NCBI GenBank assembly: GCA_026770025.1
Contig: JAMXDE010000061.1
Location: 1-64,000 of the forward strand
Length of the DNA: 64,000 bases
DNA from: Craspedostauros australis
Lineage: Eukaryota; Bacillariophyta; Bacillariophyceae; Mastogloiales; Achnanthaceae
Reading direction: 5' to 3'
Shown here: in pieces, positions 1 to 13,511 of the stretch
How positions within the stretch are numbered: position 1 is the stretch's first letter
How the letters are laid out: every line of letters starts with the position of its first letter
The notes under the pieces: generated by a model
What the model saw: the letters and a program-made list of their open reading frames with translations, nothing else
Told to the model about the DNA's origin: nothing
Databases searched by the model: none
Position numbers and translations under genes: made by a program

Positions 1-3000
1 CTGGTGCTAGCGCTATAGAGATATTAGCACAATACATGTACTGTGGCAGAAGCTGGGGTTACACCATTATTCTTAGTTCTCTATCTCACTCTTTTCCGCC
101 CATTTCGACTGTGCAAGTCATGCATTCCGTTCTGCTGTTCAGCTTGCCTCCGACTGCCGACCTATGCCAATCATATTGTTTGCTCCTACTGAGCTCGCTT
201 GCTACTCCTGTTGTGCCTTGGCTGTTCGTGCCACTTTGCCGTTGAGTGCATCCACGTCCATCAAATTCGTCCTCATCTTCCTCTCGTTGAGAGCTTCCAT
301 TGCTCTCTGACATGCTTCATTGTCTCTCTCTACTACGATCCAGGGCTAGGTTCATACTGCTCTTCGATGTTTGCTGCTTCTTCTCCTCTGGATTATTTTC
401 TCCTCTTATGCTCCGATCGGTTCTTGTAAGTGTGTGTGAGGCTTGCTTCCGCATGTTGCTGCTCGCCTCTGATAGTTTCTTCGATGCAGGTCGTTGCTTT
501 CCTGCCTGCAGTTGTTTCCTGCTGTTTTTTCCTATCCATTTGCTTCTCCACCTTTGCAGGTACAGTCTCCCAGCATTCGCACTGCTGCTGCTAACTTCTC
601 TCTTCCAAGCTGCGCTTTACCTTGTCTGGCCACCCCGCTTTCATCTTGGTGAGCAATTTGGTGGCAAGAGTTTTGTATGATCACGCATCCTATCCTTTTG
701 TCGACTTTTCTTCAAACCCGTGGGTGCGAGCCACATTTCATCAGCCACTCCTTCTCTCCCGCTTCATAAGCCACAAGCATGAATGTTAGCACCCAGGGCA
801 AATCCATCGCGTCCTGCTTAAGACATACAATGCAATTTCCTCTTCTGTTCGGGTTGTAACCGATACGTGCTCTCGCCTACTTGCATTGTTTTGGCAGCTT
901 CGTCTTCCTCCTCCGAATGCAGGGAGGAGGACGAGCATACAAGGAATGAATTGCAACAAACAATTGTATTGGTTGACATGAGGACAAAGTCTGCAGGTGT
1001 AGGAATCCGTTCTAAGGAAGAGGCAGGTAGGAAAGCAGTTCTGAGTGACGCAAACACACTTCACCGATCACCAAACACTCCTTTCCCACCTATTAAATGT
1101 ATGTGAAACCTGCAGCATCTCTTCATCTGCTTTGTCAATGTACGTAATTATTGAGGGCTGCTCGACTCCAAGAATTGTGATGTGCTTGGGAATGCCATGG
1201 ACCCATGTGCCTTTTTGTCTGAATGCACCTCTTCCTCCCTTTGCGTTTTGGCCCTGTTTGTCCTTGTTTTCCATTTCCACGATACAGCTTCGTCTGTTCA
1301 TCGCCTATGGGGTCTCCAACAATACCGATGATTGGCAGATGCGCGAGTGTAGCCTTTGCCGCCTTCTTCACCGAGCCCCCGCCCTAATGCCTGACAATAA
1401 TTGGCTGCTTCCTCCAAGCATGTCCGGTCAGTCCATTGCCGCTGTTTTCATCAGCAGCTTCCTCATTCATGTGCCGAATCTGGCTACCCTGTTTGCCCAC
1501 CTTTCTGTGGCTGTCATGAACCATGGCATCAGTGCTGTTCTTGGCAGTTTTCCGGCTCTCAGGTTCTGGAAGTCTGCGGAGCACTGGACATCTGCCACGT
1601 CTAGATTTACGTCGTCTGCTGTCATGGGTCATCAGCCTGGCCACCGAGGATCACTTGCTGTGGCTGTGTCCGCTGACTTGCAGTAGTTTGTGTAGATTGT
1701 TCGTTTCGATGATGCTGTGTGGTATTGATTGTTTGGTGGAATCTCCTCCTCTCTCCAACCCCCACCCCTTGTCAGTCCTGCGATGCTTGCTCATCGTCTT
1801 CGATGACCAACTGATTCATAATCTGAACTCTGCATTTGCGGATTGCGATCGACGTGTCTGATAGCCGCATGCGCACTACAGGCAGCGATCCAAAGACATA
1901 AGATCCAGTTGATCACTGGGTATTGAAATGGATTGGGTTGGGGAACCACAACATCTGTGGTGGTACAGCTGGTTGTGACCTCATCAAGAAGCAATTCATA
2001 TATGTACCGACGGTATTCCCACCAAACTGGGAACTCTTTCCATTGTCAGGTCAGAAGGAGCCAACGAGGATCCATGCTTGCCACCGTTTCTGCCTCTGAT
2101 TGGTTGTGCTCTTTGCATGGGTGGCTTGGTTTGTTGTGGATCAGCATCACCCTCCAGTAGTGCGCTGAAACTGTTGGTAGAGAGGCATTGGGCGGTTGGC
2201 TTGCCTGGATGGAAGAAAAGCGTTTCGCATATCCACCCTTGGCAATTGTACGAATCACCACTTCGACCAACATCATCATGTTGTCAGTGCTGATGGCGTT
2301 GGATTGCGACGCGTTAATGAGTGTCCCCTCGTCGCTTTCAGCCATCAGATAACGAGAGTACTCGGAATCACTGTCAAAGGGTTCGTTCAATCGCGTTGGG
2401 GTGAGGTTGTTTTCGATCGCCGTCGTCATCAGTCCAGTCCAACACTCCGTTTCACGAGGGATAGAAGGGATGCTGAGCACACATGTGCAGCAAGCAGATG
2501 AACAGAGTGTAGAAGGCAGCAATGGTGTTTCGTAGTATGAAGTACGACAGTTTGGAACAAGGATTGAAGTGTTCAGGATGGCATAACATCGGAACTGATG
2601 CAGATGGAGAAAGATGAAATCCACGGGTGTGTAAAGACACTGACAGCGCAATTGAAAAGGGAGATTGGGAGCCGAGCAAGCGATGAAGTTGTGACGCAGT
2701 CTCGGTTTCGCTGGTTGGCAACAGTGGATCAAGCCATGGCCCATCGCGAGCGATCTTGGTGTGGTGACGGAGGTGACCCCGAAAGCCTGGCTGCAATTTG
2801 GTTGGGTGGTACGAGACAAAGGTTCTATTTCATGGAAGTGCTTAGAGTGTGTGTAAGGTTCCGGGCTGGAGGGTGGCATTGAGCGGTCTGATGGCGCAGG
2901 CCAGGCAACGGGGGATGAGCGTGTGGGCTACAACTGGACAAAGCGGATTGGACAGGAGGCCAGGAGTCCGGACGGCACACCCCCGTTCGCAACAGTGCTA

Positions 3001-3290
3001 TGGGGGTTACTCACTGCGGGTCCAGCTGGGGTTCGTGCATCGTGGCCTGGTGATGGGTGCTCCTGATCAAGGGACACCTCCATGCAGCCCTGTTTGGGGC
3101 TACACAATCCCCCATAGTTGCGCAGTGTACAGGCACCTGGGTCTGTGACTGTGAATACGCTGAAATGACAGGATGCATATATTCGTAGACATACTTGACC
3201 TACCTAGTGCAGCCAGCATGTGGCGGGCGAGGCTAAACCCTCGCACTCCCTATTAATGTGTTTAATTGATTTGTGGGTTATTGTTATTGT
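1..3290. other. Left-edge region without a recognisable gene
   Basis: No family could be recognised here on either strand. The longest open stretch is on the minus strand at 2046-2879 (277 codons). Its second half reads like ordinary protein, with mixed acidic and polar residues, but has no motif I know. Shorter minus-strand stretches at 1135-1371 and 1384-1644 could belong to the same broken unit. If the left of the window carries consensus indels, as the LTR comparison suggests, a real minus-strand gene may be hidden in pieces here. No repeat, RNA gene or clear promoter was seen. Confidence 0.3.
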
Positions 3291-3293
3291 TAT

Positions 3294-3352
3294 TATTACG
3301 CCCTGCGCCAACCGTAAACTGTTCACGATAACACTAGTTTTTGAGGAGTTTT
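3294..3352 (+). repeat. Left arm of a distant inverted repeat (~60 bp)
   Basis: This stretch (core CCTGCGCCAACCGTAAACTG, then CACGATAAC, CTAGTT and GAGTTTT) is matched in reverse complement at 29821-29880 with a few mismatches and gaps. The two arms face each other across the whole nested-transposon region. They could be the ends of a DNA transposon or two copies of a dispersed repeat in opposite orientation. Confidence 0.6.
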
Positions 3353-5921
3353 ACTCGTGATGAGTCGTGATAAAGTAAGACTAAAAATAGAGCAACGGCC
3401 CAAAACCATCCTAAACAACGCTTTATGATGTTATATCTCGACCCATTCGTTTTAAATTTAAAAATATGACTGTGCAATTCGGACGCTTGGCTATCGCTTA
3501 TTCTGAATATCGAAGTTAAATTTGTATGAACCTTTATTTGTAATGGTCGTTTTGGCTTTGCTGTCAGTCAGGTGGTTGGTGCACAACATTCTCGATGGCA
3601 TCATGCTGCCTACTTCACCACACCGATCATCATTATCATCCCTGGCATTGTCCATCTGCGCCCACAACTAGCTCCGGATACCCCCATCTATCCACTCCAT
3701 GAAGCGCTCCGAGTCCCATGTCATGTTCACACTCCAAACGTCGCCTGCACTGAAACGCAGAATTTCGAACAAACACCGATTTCCGACGCATCATTAGCCG
3801 TTTGGATTGGATCGTATCCTCGTCGATGGACCACTTGCAAGCTTCTACATGCCCTCATGCGTTCCCACGTTCTCTGGCGACACACTGATGTGTTTCAAAA
3901 TGGTTGGGCGTTCATCCTCCAAAGATACAATCTCCATGGGCTTACGCCCAAAACAGGATTTTTGCGACACCCCAAAAACACCATTTTGGTGTGCATCCCT
4001 AAGATGCAGCCTCTTCCAGACATCCTACTCGGAATCTCCTCCATATCCTTGTTTCCTGATTGATTCTGAACACATCTGCGATGGCTATCTTGGCGATCTG
4101 GGTGACTTGTCATAATGGCGCCGTCACCCCCAAGTCACGTGATGTGTCCGCCGCCACCCACCTAAAAACGTCTGCCCTCGCACTTGTTCTTGGCGAGGGC
4201 ACCTTCCTGCCACCCCGACCTCAACTCTTGTGCATCTCATCGTTCCTCTTGGATCGTCTTGCCCATCCATGGTCTTTGGAATGGCCTGTGCATCTCCGGC
4301 AGAGACCATATCCAACGAGCTTATGTCTCCGAATCGTATCGTTTGCGCGTGGGCCTGCGAACGGCCCCAAATCAACCACTCCGGCAACCCGCCCTCTCGC
4401 TCTCTACCAATCTTTCCATGGCGGTTCGCCCAATTGCTCAGATCTGCACTGGACCGCTGGTTGTGCAGAGTTGACGATGAATGCCGTTCGTATCGGCGCT
4501 TGGAGAGTTTTGTTGTTTTTCTCCATTGTCGTGTCGTTGTGTTGTGTTTGGTGTTCTCAAACAGTTTTTGCTGTTGTGGGGCCATGGAATTAACCACGTC
4601 TGCGATGTGCCAACCAATGAGAACACTTTTCATCCCAAATTGCGCGCTCCCATGCCACAACGACAAAGCAGAGGCAACGAAAATCCTCCTCACAAGTGAA
4701 CAGCTAGAAAGACAGCGCATGTCCAAACGAGTTCCTCCTGTTTCTCTGCTGCTTGTAGTCATAGCTTGCACAGAATGTGAATGATGTGACCTTCCCACAA
4801 GGAAAGAGTGGATGGTACAAGGCACCTTGTGACCATCTCCTGTGTTTGTCATGCGTTTCTGTGGTGCGCTGCGCCGTGCGCTTGCGGAGCGCCATGCTGT
4901 GCTGTGTTGTTCCTCTTTGTGTCCCTGGTGTGGCGTCATGACCATCCCATCTTTGTACAATCACTTGCAACCTTCTATTGGCACACAGCTATATTCACCA
5001 TGGAAGTTCCCTTGTTGTTAGACCATGTGTGCTGATCAATCCAATCGTTGTTCGAGTTTTGAGTCTCTTTGTGTCAGTCCACACTTCGATTCCGAAAGAT
5101 CCCGAAAACTACTCGATGAATTCGGAAAATGTGATGCGGTTCAGCCAAGACAAAATTAGGAAATGCTCAAGAGGATCAAAGAGACTACTATTAGACCCCA
5201 AACATGTGTCATAGCGACATGTGTTGAGACGCAGATACACTATTAGCAGGAGTAACCAGCATTTGGCATGGTTACAACACGATGGACAATGGGTGAATAG
5301 CACCATTACGTGGAGCCAAGAGTAGAAACAGAATAGGATGAGGCATCTTATTGATTACTCATAATCTCAACAAACTTAACTTTGCAAACCTCACTCAAAC
5401 AGGCATCACAACAATACACAGTTCTATCACCTCCCCACATTGACAAATAGTTGTATCACCTGCCACCACTTACTCTTCACCGCTTGCAAGCATGTGCTCG
5501 CTTGGGACTAGTTTGAAGGTGTCATCCCACACTTACTTGCACTTGGCAGGTCATCACCTCGGTGTGTTCCAGTCCAAGTCGCTGATGAAGCTGATGTTGA
5601 GGGCGCTACTACAGTCAAACGTGATTGGTCCTCTTGCACCAGGAGAGTGGAGATGGTCATGGTCGACCCCATGCATTTTCCAAGGGCACATGTACATCGT
5701 ATCGTGAGGATCTGTGTCGACGCCACACAGCCTTGCTACCTTCGCACGGACTCCAAACGCTGTGGCCTTCTAAGCCTTCCCTCCTTTCTCCACCGCATCA
5801 CTCCGTCCGCTGCACGCGTGCCAACACAAGGCTGAGCCCCCCACCCATCCCCAACTACCAATGGAATCGCACGAAGCCAAATCGCTGCGGTTTTCTGGAG
5901 GTCTCACGTCAACAGAACAAC
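3353..5921. other. Region between inverted-repeat arm and transposase 5' side
   Basis: No gene was recognised. Open stretches exist on both strands (plus 3572-4063 and 4060-4593; minus 4124-4960, 278 codons) but none shows a known domain and they overlap each other, so at most one can be coding. If the arms at 3294 and 29880 are transposon ends, this would be the upstream part of that element. Confidence 0.25.
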
Positions 5922-6068
5922 ATGGCAATCGCCCATCTCAGAGCAGTGAAGAAAGGTCCAACAACGAAAGGATGGTTGCGAAGGGATGGATGGCGTAGCA
6001 ACACTAACCACCAAATAGCAAGTGAAACAACTTGATTGGCAAAGAAAAGGCACAACTACATCGTTCTC
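5922..6068 (+). pseudogene. Probable 5' fragment of the interrupted transposase gene
   Basis: Removing Copia A (6069-25547) and one copy of its GTTCTC target duplication joins this stretch directly to the transposase coding region at 25548. The plus-strand frame beginning at the ATG at 5922 is in register with that frame. It carries a TGA at 6033-6035 before the junction, so it is either mutated or contains a consensus error. The residues are basic, as expected before a helix-turn-helix domain. This is inference from the insertion geometry; no homology was checked. Confidence 0.4.
6063..6068 (+). repeat. Target-site duplication of Copia A, left copy
   Basis: GTTCTC immediately precedes the LTR start TGTTGG here. 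The same six bases immediately follow the other LTR at 25548-25553. Confidence 0.85.
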
Positions 6069-6833
6069 TGTTGGAAATCCGGGTTAGGTAGTAATTAATC
6101 TGTTATCAATCTGTACCAATTTAGAACTGTTAGAAACAAACTCCTGGACTCTCCAATATTCCAGTCAGAGCAAGTGTAATCCTGTAGCAGTTCAACATGA
6201 ATCATGCACGGTTCATGGTTGCTTTCATCTGCTTCATACACTTGCTCATCATGCTCTCTTCTGCAGGTTCATCATGCATCTCGTGCTGATTTGCATTCTT
6301 CTACATTCGAGCAGCATCTCTCAAACCACGGTACCATTCATCATGGGTCCTCAGTTTGATCGATCCCACTTGACTTTCGGTTCCTCAGTATTCCATCCAC
6401 CTGCGCCATCATCACATACTCACGCGGTCATGTTCAATGCATGTCGCGTCGTCATTCGGTGCTCTGAACGGATAGGAGCATCGCTCTGTTTCGCTTTTCT
6501 CCAGAGAAGCGATCCATGGGTCCGTCGATGCGCGTTCGACATGTCTTGATACATATCGACAGTTTCGCTCATAGTCCTTGGCTCATTGTGCGATTACTCC
6601 CTAGAGGTTGATCCATAGGTTCGCCCTCATTACAACGGGTACATGGCTAGGCTCCATGGTGGTACCATGACTGATGTTGATTGTCATTCATGAACAGGAG
6701 TTGATGGGGACCAGGCTGCAAGGTGGTCCGAGTGTTACCAACAAGTTGACCTTGTCGATATTGTGAAGATATTATTGGGAGGTGCGGCAATCATGTGTTA
6801 TCTATGGTAAAAGCGTACCCCCGATTCCTGACA
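6069..6833 (-). repeat. Copia A 3' LTR (left copy)
   Basis: On the plus strand it starts TGTTGGAAATCC and ends CGATTCCTGACA, giving imperfect inverted termini. It matches 24793-25547 along its whole length. The differences include many one- to three-base gaps, about as numerous by eye as substitutions. Confidence 0.93.
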
Positions 6834-7057
6834 CCCTTCCATTGTCGCATTGACAATATATCGTTCTTGGACTCTGCTCTCCTCTAACTTCTCACCACCC
6901 ATCCCAGTCTCTCGTTCCATTAGTCCAATGCTGAGCCTTGGCTTGGATATATCGCCTTGTGTCTGTCGTAGGAATCTCCCTTCTTCGTGTTCTTGGGTGA
7001 ACGTCTGCGAGGTTTCCTCTGAACGTACGAACCGGGCTCTAGCCTCTCTGTTCGCAA

Positions 7058-9810
7058 TCAATTTCTCGAATAAGTGATGTCGTATGTCGATGTGTCCTGG
7101 TTCTGGCGCGTGTGGAATGTTGGAAGCGATGAAGTTGCTCCCACGTTGTCAACCATCACGTCTGCTGGTCCCTGGTGCCTCTCCAACCCGATGTCTCTCA
7201 TCGTTGGGTGATGAAAGCGGATCCCTTTCCGGCTCCGATAGTGCAACGTAATCTGCTTCCGTTGAGCTCAGTGTCACGCTGCGTTGTCCTTCGATCTCCA
7301 GATGATTGGCACTCCTTGTAGTAGCACGATGTGTCCCTCCTACTCTGATGCGGTTGTCCTTGTCGCCAACGAACTCGCTGTCGGTGTATACTAACAATCT
7401 TTCCATCATGTCTCTCCAATGGATCCGGGCAGTGACACCCTCAGTCCATATTCTCTCGTGTCCGACACTAACTTCATGACCCTTATCTTTCACTTGTTGC
7501 TACGGCTTTGTCCATCCAACACCTTGTCAGTTCACGTACTGCGTTGGCGATGTCGGGCCGGAGTGTATTTCCCCAATTATAGCACATCCCTACTCTCCAC
7601 TTCGAGAGTACCTCTGTGTGCCGTTCCTTGTCCACCTTGTGGGCGGTCCGCTGTCCCTTTGATGCCCTGCCCTGGTTCCCTGGTTTACCGTACCAGATTA
7701 GGTAGCTTTCATTCACGGTCGTCCTGAATGTTATCGGTGATTTCTGATGATGTTCAGGTTGGTTCACCCAGCAGTTCGTAGATCGTTGGTTGATCTGATC
7801 TTGCAACTGAGATAGTCTTCGAGAATCCTCTTCCACACCTTGATTCCGCCGCTCTGCCTTGATATCCTCACTATCTTCTTCAGTTCCTGCTCCTTCCAAT
7901 GCATAGCATCGTCAACGTAGGTTCCGATCAGCAGTATCTCCCTTCCTGATTCGAATCAGAAAGGCGATGGATTCCACAGCGCTCTGTCTAAACCCAATTT
8001 GATGGATTATCCGACCGAGCTTCTTGTTTCCATTGTCTGGCAATCTGCACGAGTCCATAATCTCTTCTTGAGTGCAGGCATTCGTCTGCTTCATGCTCAT
8101 CCCTTGGGCATCGCATGTAGACTCCTCCTCGAGAGCTCCATGTTAAGAATGCTGTCTCAATTTCGATAATGAATGCTGTCCAAGTGTAACAAACATCTTT
8201 CATTGTGACATAACGCGTATTTGCTCGTGTTCACTGGTGCGTGGTGTGCTGAGAAGTCAACTCCTGCAATCTGCGAGTTCCGCATGCGACGACTCTGCAC
8301 GGAACACACGTTCCTCTTCTCCTTGAACACCCTTTGGTCCCCTTCACGGCATTCGCCGTATCCTTCGGCATTTGTTCCATCATTGATCTTCTCCCAGACT
8401 CCTCATCTGGTCATATCGTGAATCTCCTTGTTGATGGCTTCCCGCCATGTTCGTTCTCTTCTCAGGATCTGCATGATCCGAGCACTCCCTCGAATGTGTT
8501 GGGTCTAGCATGCATTGGCGGACATTAGCTTGCTCGTACCCTCTTCGATGATCGTTGGTTCCAATCCCTTGGCTCGCAGTGGTAAGTCGTCGAGTCTCAT
8601 CTTACCATGAGTATTTGTAACTTATCATCATACCGCGACGTCTCCTGTGAATGTTGTGCCATTCGTGTGGAAATTCCCTGTCCTGATGTTGCCATGGTGT
8701 AGTTAGTCGTTGTTGAGTAGTCTCATTCTCTCCTTCATCTGATTCTGACTCTCCACTGATCCTAGGTCTCGTTCCTCCATTGGATGGGTGATTGTTGAAC
8801 CCTGCGAAGCCTCAGCAATCTTTGGCATGGCCTCTAACGGTGTTTGCGACTGGAACCTTCGTCTGATCGTATGTCCCCTTCTTCGTCGTCCCTTCTCGGA
8901 TTCATCGTCCGTTATCAATCGTACGATCGTCATCTCCCTTGGGGTGGGGAGCAAGTCATCTTGCCCTTGAGCAGCGTCTTCTGTATCTACATCATTCCGG
9001 CTCCTCTGCTCTGATTGCGTCGTCGGGTCTTCATTCCCTTGATGTTGTCCCTCACGTCGCTCCCAAGTTACTCTATTGTTCGGGAAGTTATATTCCGATT
9101 AGAGTCGTCATCTTCCAGTCTATTAATAATGACCTGTTGCGTTCGCAATACCCTTGACTGCCATTTACTGGTTCCATCCATGTCACGTCTCTTGTGATTA
9201 GGATTCTTGTTTGTAGCTAGTATTCATCATCCGGTACACACACTAGCATGTGATTGACCGTATCCGAGACGACATGGCCGGTTGGACTGCTGTCCGCTTC
9301 GCCTTGATTGTTCGTCCTCCGATGTGGAGCCATACCTATTTCGCCGAATGTACGCAGTCCATCTACGTGGTTGGGAATCTGTTCGTTGAATAGGATTTCA
9401 AGCTGGTTCTCTTGTCTTTGTTCCGATGATTCGTCTCCTATGCGTGGCTGTGCTGAGCTGCTTCGCCCACACTTACTGCGAGAAGCTCTTCGGCAGTTAT
9501 GTGTCTGGTTTAGCATGGCCCTCACCTTTCGTATAAGTAACGCTAATTTTCGCAATCCACGCGACCATTTTTGTTGGGAGTGGCCGCGGCGGTGTACTCG
9601 AAAGTCGGTCCGCATCCACCCCCAGCGTTAAGTAGTTGCTTCTCCGTGTGGAGTAATTTTTCTCTTTCCCGCGTTATCTACATCTCACATTTTTCACGCT
9701 CACTTCCTAATTCGCCTGAGCCATCGTAATACCCACCCTCTTGGATCCGACGTCACTCTTTTCTCTCACAAAGAAACTCCAGCAGTCGATCGATGTAATC
9801 GTCGATGACC
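7058..9810 (-). pseudogene. Copia A pol 3' part: integrase end, reverse transcriptase, RNase H (broken frames)
   Basis: The minus strand from 9810 begins with V-I-D-D-Y-I-D-R. This continues the integrase core interrupted at 21801, where the same frame ends K-Y-W-L-L-V. Further landmarks in order are the copia C-terminal integrase segment L-R-T-F-G-E-I-G (9334-9359), the reverse-transcriptase active site Y-V-D-D (7908-7919), and RNase H segments T-D-S-E-F-V (about 7370-7390) and S-S-T-E-A-D-Y-V-A (about 7242-7268). The frame changes every few hundred bases. The other half of the same polyprotein (21801-24710) is a clean 970-codon frame, which is odd for a single element and points to local sequence error, or to much later decay of this half. 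Confidence 0.85.
9807..9810 (+). repeat. Target-site duplication of Copia B, left copy (GACC)
   Basis: GACC lies directly before the LTR start TAATAGAGC; the second copy follows the right LTR at 21801-21804. On the minus strand GGTC forms the end of the codons C-T-G and G-T-C in the Copia A integrase, so the target codons can be read on both sides. Confidence 0.8.
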
Positions 9811-10351
9811 TAATAGAGCTAAACTTAACCCCCTTAGCGAGAGAGACTACGAATCATCCGACTCGCAGCACTCCAGTAGATCGAACGCACATTCGCCGAA
9901 CCCCACCGTCTGGAGACAGATCCAAACCTTGAAAAAGCGGATCTTCGGAATCATGTCAGGGAACCATGGGTTTCCTATAACCAAGTTTCTGCACTTACCC
10001 ATCGCCAAAACGCACGGGGGGGGGGGGGCACGAACCAAAGCACAACAAGAGGCATCGATCGCGCCATTGTCTCTCACAGACCCAGACGAACGGATCTTCG
10101 ACCCACGGTAACTTTGTCTACACAACCTCACCGCAATTGTCTACAGTACATCACAGGAGTATTCGCCTCAAAGAGAAGAAACCATAAGCACTAATCTCAT
10201 AATCCGCACTGTTTCTTCACGCATCTACACATATTCTAAATTGACTACTTGTGGAAACGAAGACGCGCGTCCGTATCGCTTGCCATCAAGCGTCTGCCTA
10301 ACAGCTAAAGAACAGCCAACCAGACCACGCCATTACGTTTGGGCTCTATTG
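9811..10351 (+). repeat. Copia B 5' LTR
   Basis: It aligns end to end with 21273-21800. It contains a run of 13 G at 10016-10028 that the other copy lacks, and several one-base gaps relative to it. The last base is G where the other copy has A. No primer-binding site complementary to a known tRNA end was recognised just inside (GATTAACAGGTCGC). Confidence 0.9.
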
Positions 10352-13300
10352 ATTAACAGGTCGCAAAAGATTGTCAAGCTACTTAGACCCTGCAAGATTA
10401 CCGTCCACCCAACGCCTCAAGCCTCCAACCGGCCACCTCCTCAAAGGATCCCAGGGACAGCCCTTGCCTTCGAGAACCGTCCCCCCCCGCGGACCCGAAG
10501 GACCCAGCTCTCTGCCATCCTTGGATGGCACGCCGGCTACCCAAGCCGGGCCCTATCTTCGTTCTCACCCTTCACAGAGCTCGGAGTTGACTTCATCGAG
10601 GTCACCTTCCGCCACCCAATCATCGTCGATGCATGGAACCGAAAGTAAAGAACCAACGAAACCAGAGGGGGGGGAGGGGAGCGTGGCGCCACTCAAACAA
10701 GACGACTGGGACGCGCGTTTCACGGAACTCAAATAAACGGATTTTCGATCACATCGAAACCGCCATGATCTTTGATCTCTTTCCAGCCAAGACCTCGCGA
10801 AGAGAAGACCATCTCCCACTGCGCTCACCATCCATGATAAGCCACGACATGAACCCGCAATTAATCATGTTCAACCTCAACACCCGGACGACGTCGCAAG
10901 GAACTACGAACAGTGACTCCTCACTACCACATCGGAGAATGGTCAGATCCATCGAGTTCGAAGAGAATCCACTCTCGATCCACCTTGACGCGATGTTCAC
11001 CGACACGGACACCACTTTTGCCAAAGCCATGGCAACTTACTGCCGTTCCGGATACGAGCGGCAACGCCATCACAACCAGCCTGGATTGACTGCCATCGGA
11101 ACCCAAGAAACACTCTCCAACGCATCCGCGACCTAGCATCTCATCTGGGTCAGAAGCATCTTACCCATAGAACCGGACGCGACAACGCAGCCACCAAGTA
11201 GGAACCCCATCTTCTGGGCTCTCTCATCTTGGTGGGGAACACCCGCACCGTACTCCCCCAACTTCCCGAACGAAACCCACTCCTCCAGTATCGCATAAGC
11301 CAGGATCACAACACGTCACCAGTGATCATGCGACATAAACCCGTGGCACCACTCCGCCCAACGAAGATACCAAACCGGCACCGACTACGACCAACACCGC
11401 TGGTAACGACGATACCGTAGACGTACCCGGCAACCGCGGCCCCACGGACGAAACGCTCTTTCCCAACGTAACCCCGCGACGATCGGCGATTACACCGCAA
11501 TCCAACAGGCGCTAAGGTAGTTAAACATTCGCCCCCGAAACGACCCGCCAGAGACCATGAGATACCAAATGCAACACCCGGATGAACCTAACCGGAGAAC
11601 GACGGAAACCGTCCACCCCTTGACGATCGGAAACCGCATGCCCTACCAACGGTACTGCGGGATACACCATCAGCTCACACGGCCGTGGGTAAACTATCGA
11701 GGCAACAAGCGGGCACGAACCCGTGAACCGAAACCCTGCCGGCACACCACCCACGAACCATGGGAACAAACCGCCCGCACCGTGACAACCATGGACCCCC
11801 AATTAACCATGGACACCCACGGCGGCAACACCTTATGGGCATTCCCCTACCATGGGAAACCAGTTCCCTCATGGTCCACCGCCTCCGATGTACCACGGAA
11901 CCCACCCAGGAGGATTCCCGCCAATTGGAATCCCTATCCCCATGGGCCATTTTCCCCATGGAGCCGGAGGTTTTCCAATGCCACAAGGAGCTTCACCCCC
12001 GTTGGACACCCTCACCAGGGTATCCACCACGACCACCGCCGCGTATGGGTACTGCCCAACCGATTCCCATGGAGTTTTCGGAAGACATGACCCAAGCAAC
12101 ATGGGCCCGAACACCCCACACGGGCAACACGATCCCGGGTATCCACCACGACCCACCCGCGTATGGGTACCGCCCAACCGATCCCAATGGAGGTTCCGGA
12201 AGACATAACCCACCAACATGGGCCCAAACACCTCACACGGCAACACGATCCCGGGTATACACCACATCATGGACCCACCCGCGGCGAACCACCAGTCGTC
12301 CAGTGCCAAGCTAACGAAGCGACGCCCCATCCCCGACTCCGTCAAATTCACGAGTGATGCGGCATCCTTCCAAGTGGTGAAACACCAAATCCATGCCCAC
12401 CTCCTGGGAAACGACATGGCGTACCTGATCAACGACCAGTTCCGGCACAGATACCATTCCCAAGGAATCCATGCGATCAAGGACCACATCGGACCCCGGT
12501 GACAGGTGTGCCTACAACCACCTCGCCAGAACAGGTTGCGAGCGACGTCAGGACCCTATTCGCGGGACTATACTCCGTCTTCGCCGGCGGCCCAGCACAT
12601 GGACTCGCCACCAGAGGACTCCTCACCGAGGACGGTATCCTATTCTGGAATGAACTCCTCAATACCTACGATAACGACTGGATCCGAGGTATGGAGGTCG
12701 ACTCTCTGATGAAGAGGGTACACGACTTCAACCCCAGCAGGCAGGACCTGGGATCCTACGTGAAGGAGATCCAGGATATATTCGCGAACGTGAATTTCCT
12801 GGCGACTAACCCGGATCAACAAGTCTCCGACGCGCAACAACGCCGCACGCATCCTTAACCACCTCATTGGTTGCGACGACATCAATGTCCGCACCATGGT
12901 CCGGAGCATCGAGCGAAGCGCGGACATGCAGTCGATGGGTGCCACCTGCATGTACCTTCATCTCCGAGTCCGCCAGGGACAATGCGGTAGCCAACAACCA
13001 GCGGGGATCAAGGTCCGGCAAACGCAGGATCTTCAAGGCAACCGCCGAAAACCAACCAAGATCAAGATGAATCCAACACCGAGATGGTCATCAATGCCAT
13101 CTCGAAGAAGCTACAGGAGGATCCCACCTTCATCTCACAAGAAGTATTCGATGGACTACCCGAGAAGGTCCGTCGAGTGATCATGAAACTCCGCAGTTCC
13201 CTCCGCTTGGGCCCGCCGCAATAACGACCGGAACGGATCCGGATTCACCCGCGTCGAGGGCAAGAAGGAGCAGGAGGAACCCCAACCACCTGCCAGCGTG

Positions 13301-13511
13301 AAGCCCCCAGAGAAAGGGGAGGAAAACCAAACCACACAAGCAGTATGGAGGTGTCACCCACGCGAACCTGGCCAGGTACACCGCAGGATCCCCCGAGGGA
13401 TCTGATTCCCAGGACGGGAATGGATCGGACCTATCCTCGATTGACGCTTCGGAGCTTGCCAAGTTCCTAGTCGATTATGGAGGACACGAGGGGAACGGCA
13501 ACGACCGACTC
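10352..13511 (+). pseudogene. Copia B leader and gag region (broken frames)
   Basis: This interval between the 5' LTR and protease should encode Gag. Coding-like pieces occur in all three plus frames. The best are 11852-12208, rich in Gly, Pro, Met and His, and 12499-12858, which looks like a capsid-type helical segment with N-E-L-L-N-T-Y-D-N-D-W. Further conserved-looking pieces run through 13000-13500. No zinc knuckle was found in any frame. The interval is long for a copia gag (about 3.1 kb). Minus-strand open frames here are shadows of the Pro/Gly-rich plus-strand sequence. Confidence 0.6.
12018..12260 (+). repeat. Tandem repeat, unit ~116-119 bp, in Copia B gag region
   Basis: GGGTATCCACCACGACC recurs at 12018 and 12137, and a variant (GGGTATACACCAC) at 12253. 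The intervening sequence, with GCGTATGGGTAC, CCCAACCGAT and GGAAGACAT, is nearly the same in both full units. Neither spacing (119, 116) is a multiple of three, so either small indels have been lost or the units read in different frames. Confidence 0.75.

Noticed and set aside
2900..3240. GC-rich stretch as a possible tRNA or other RNA gene
   Set aside because: No cloverleaf, A/B box pair or paired-stem pattern could be drawn.
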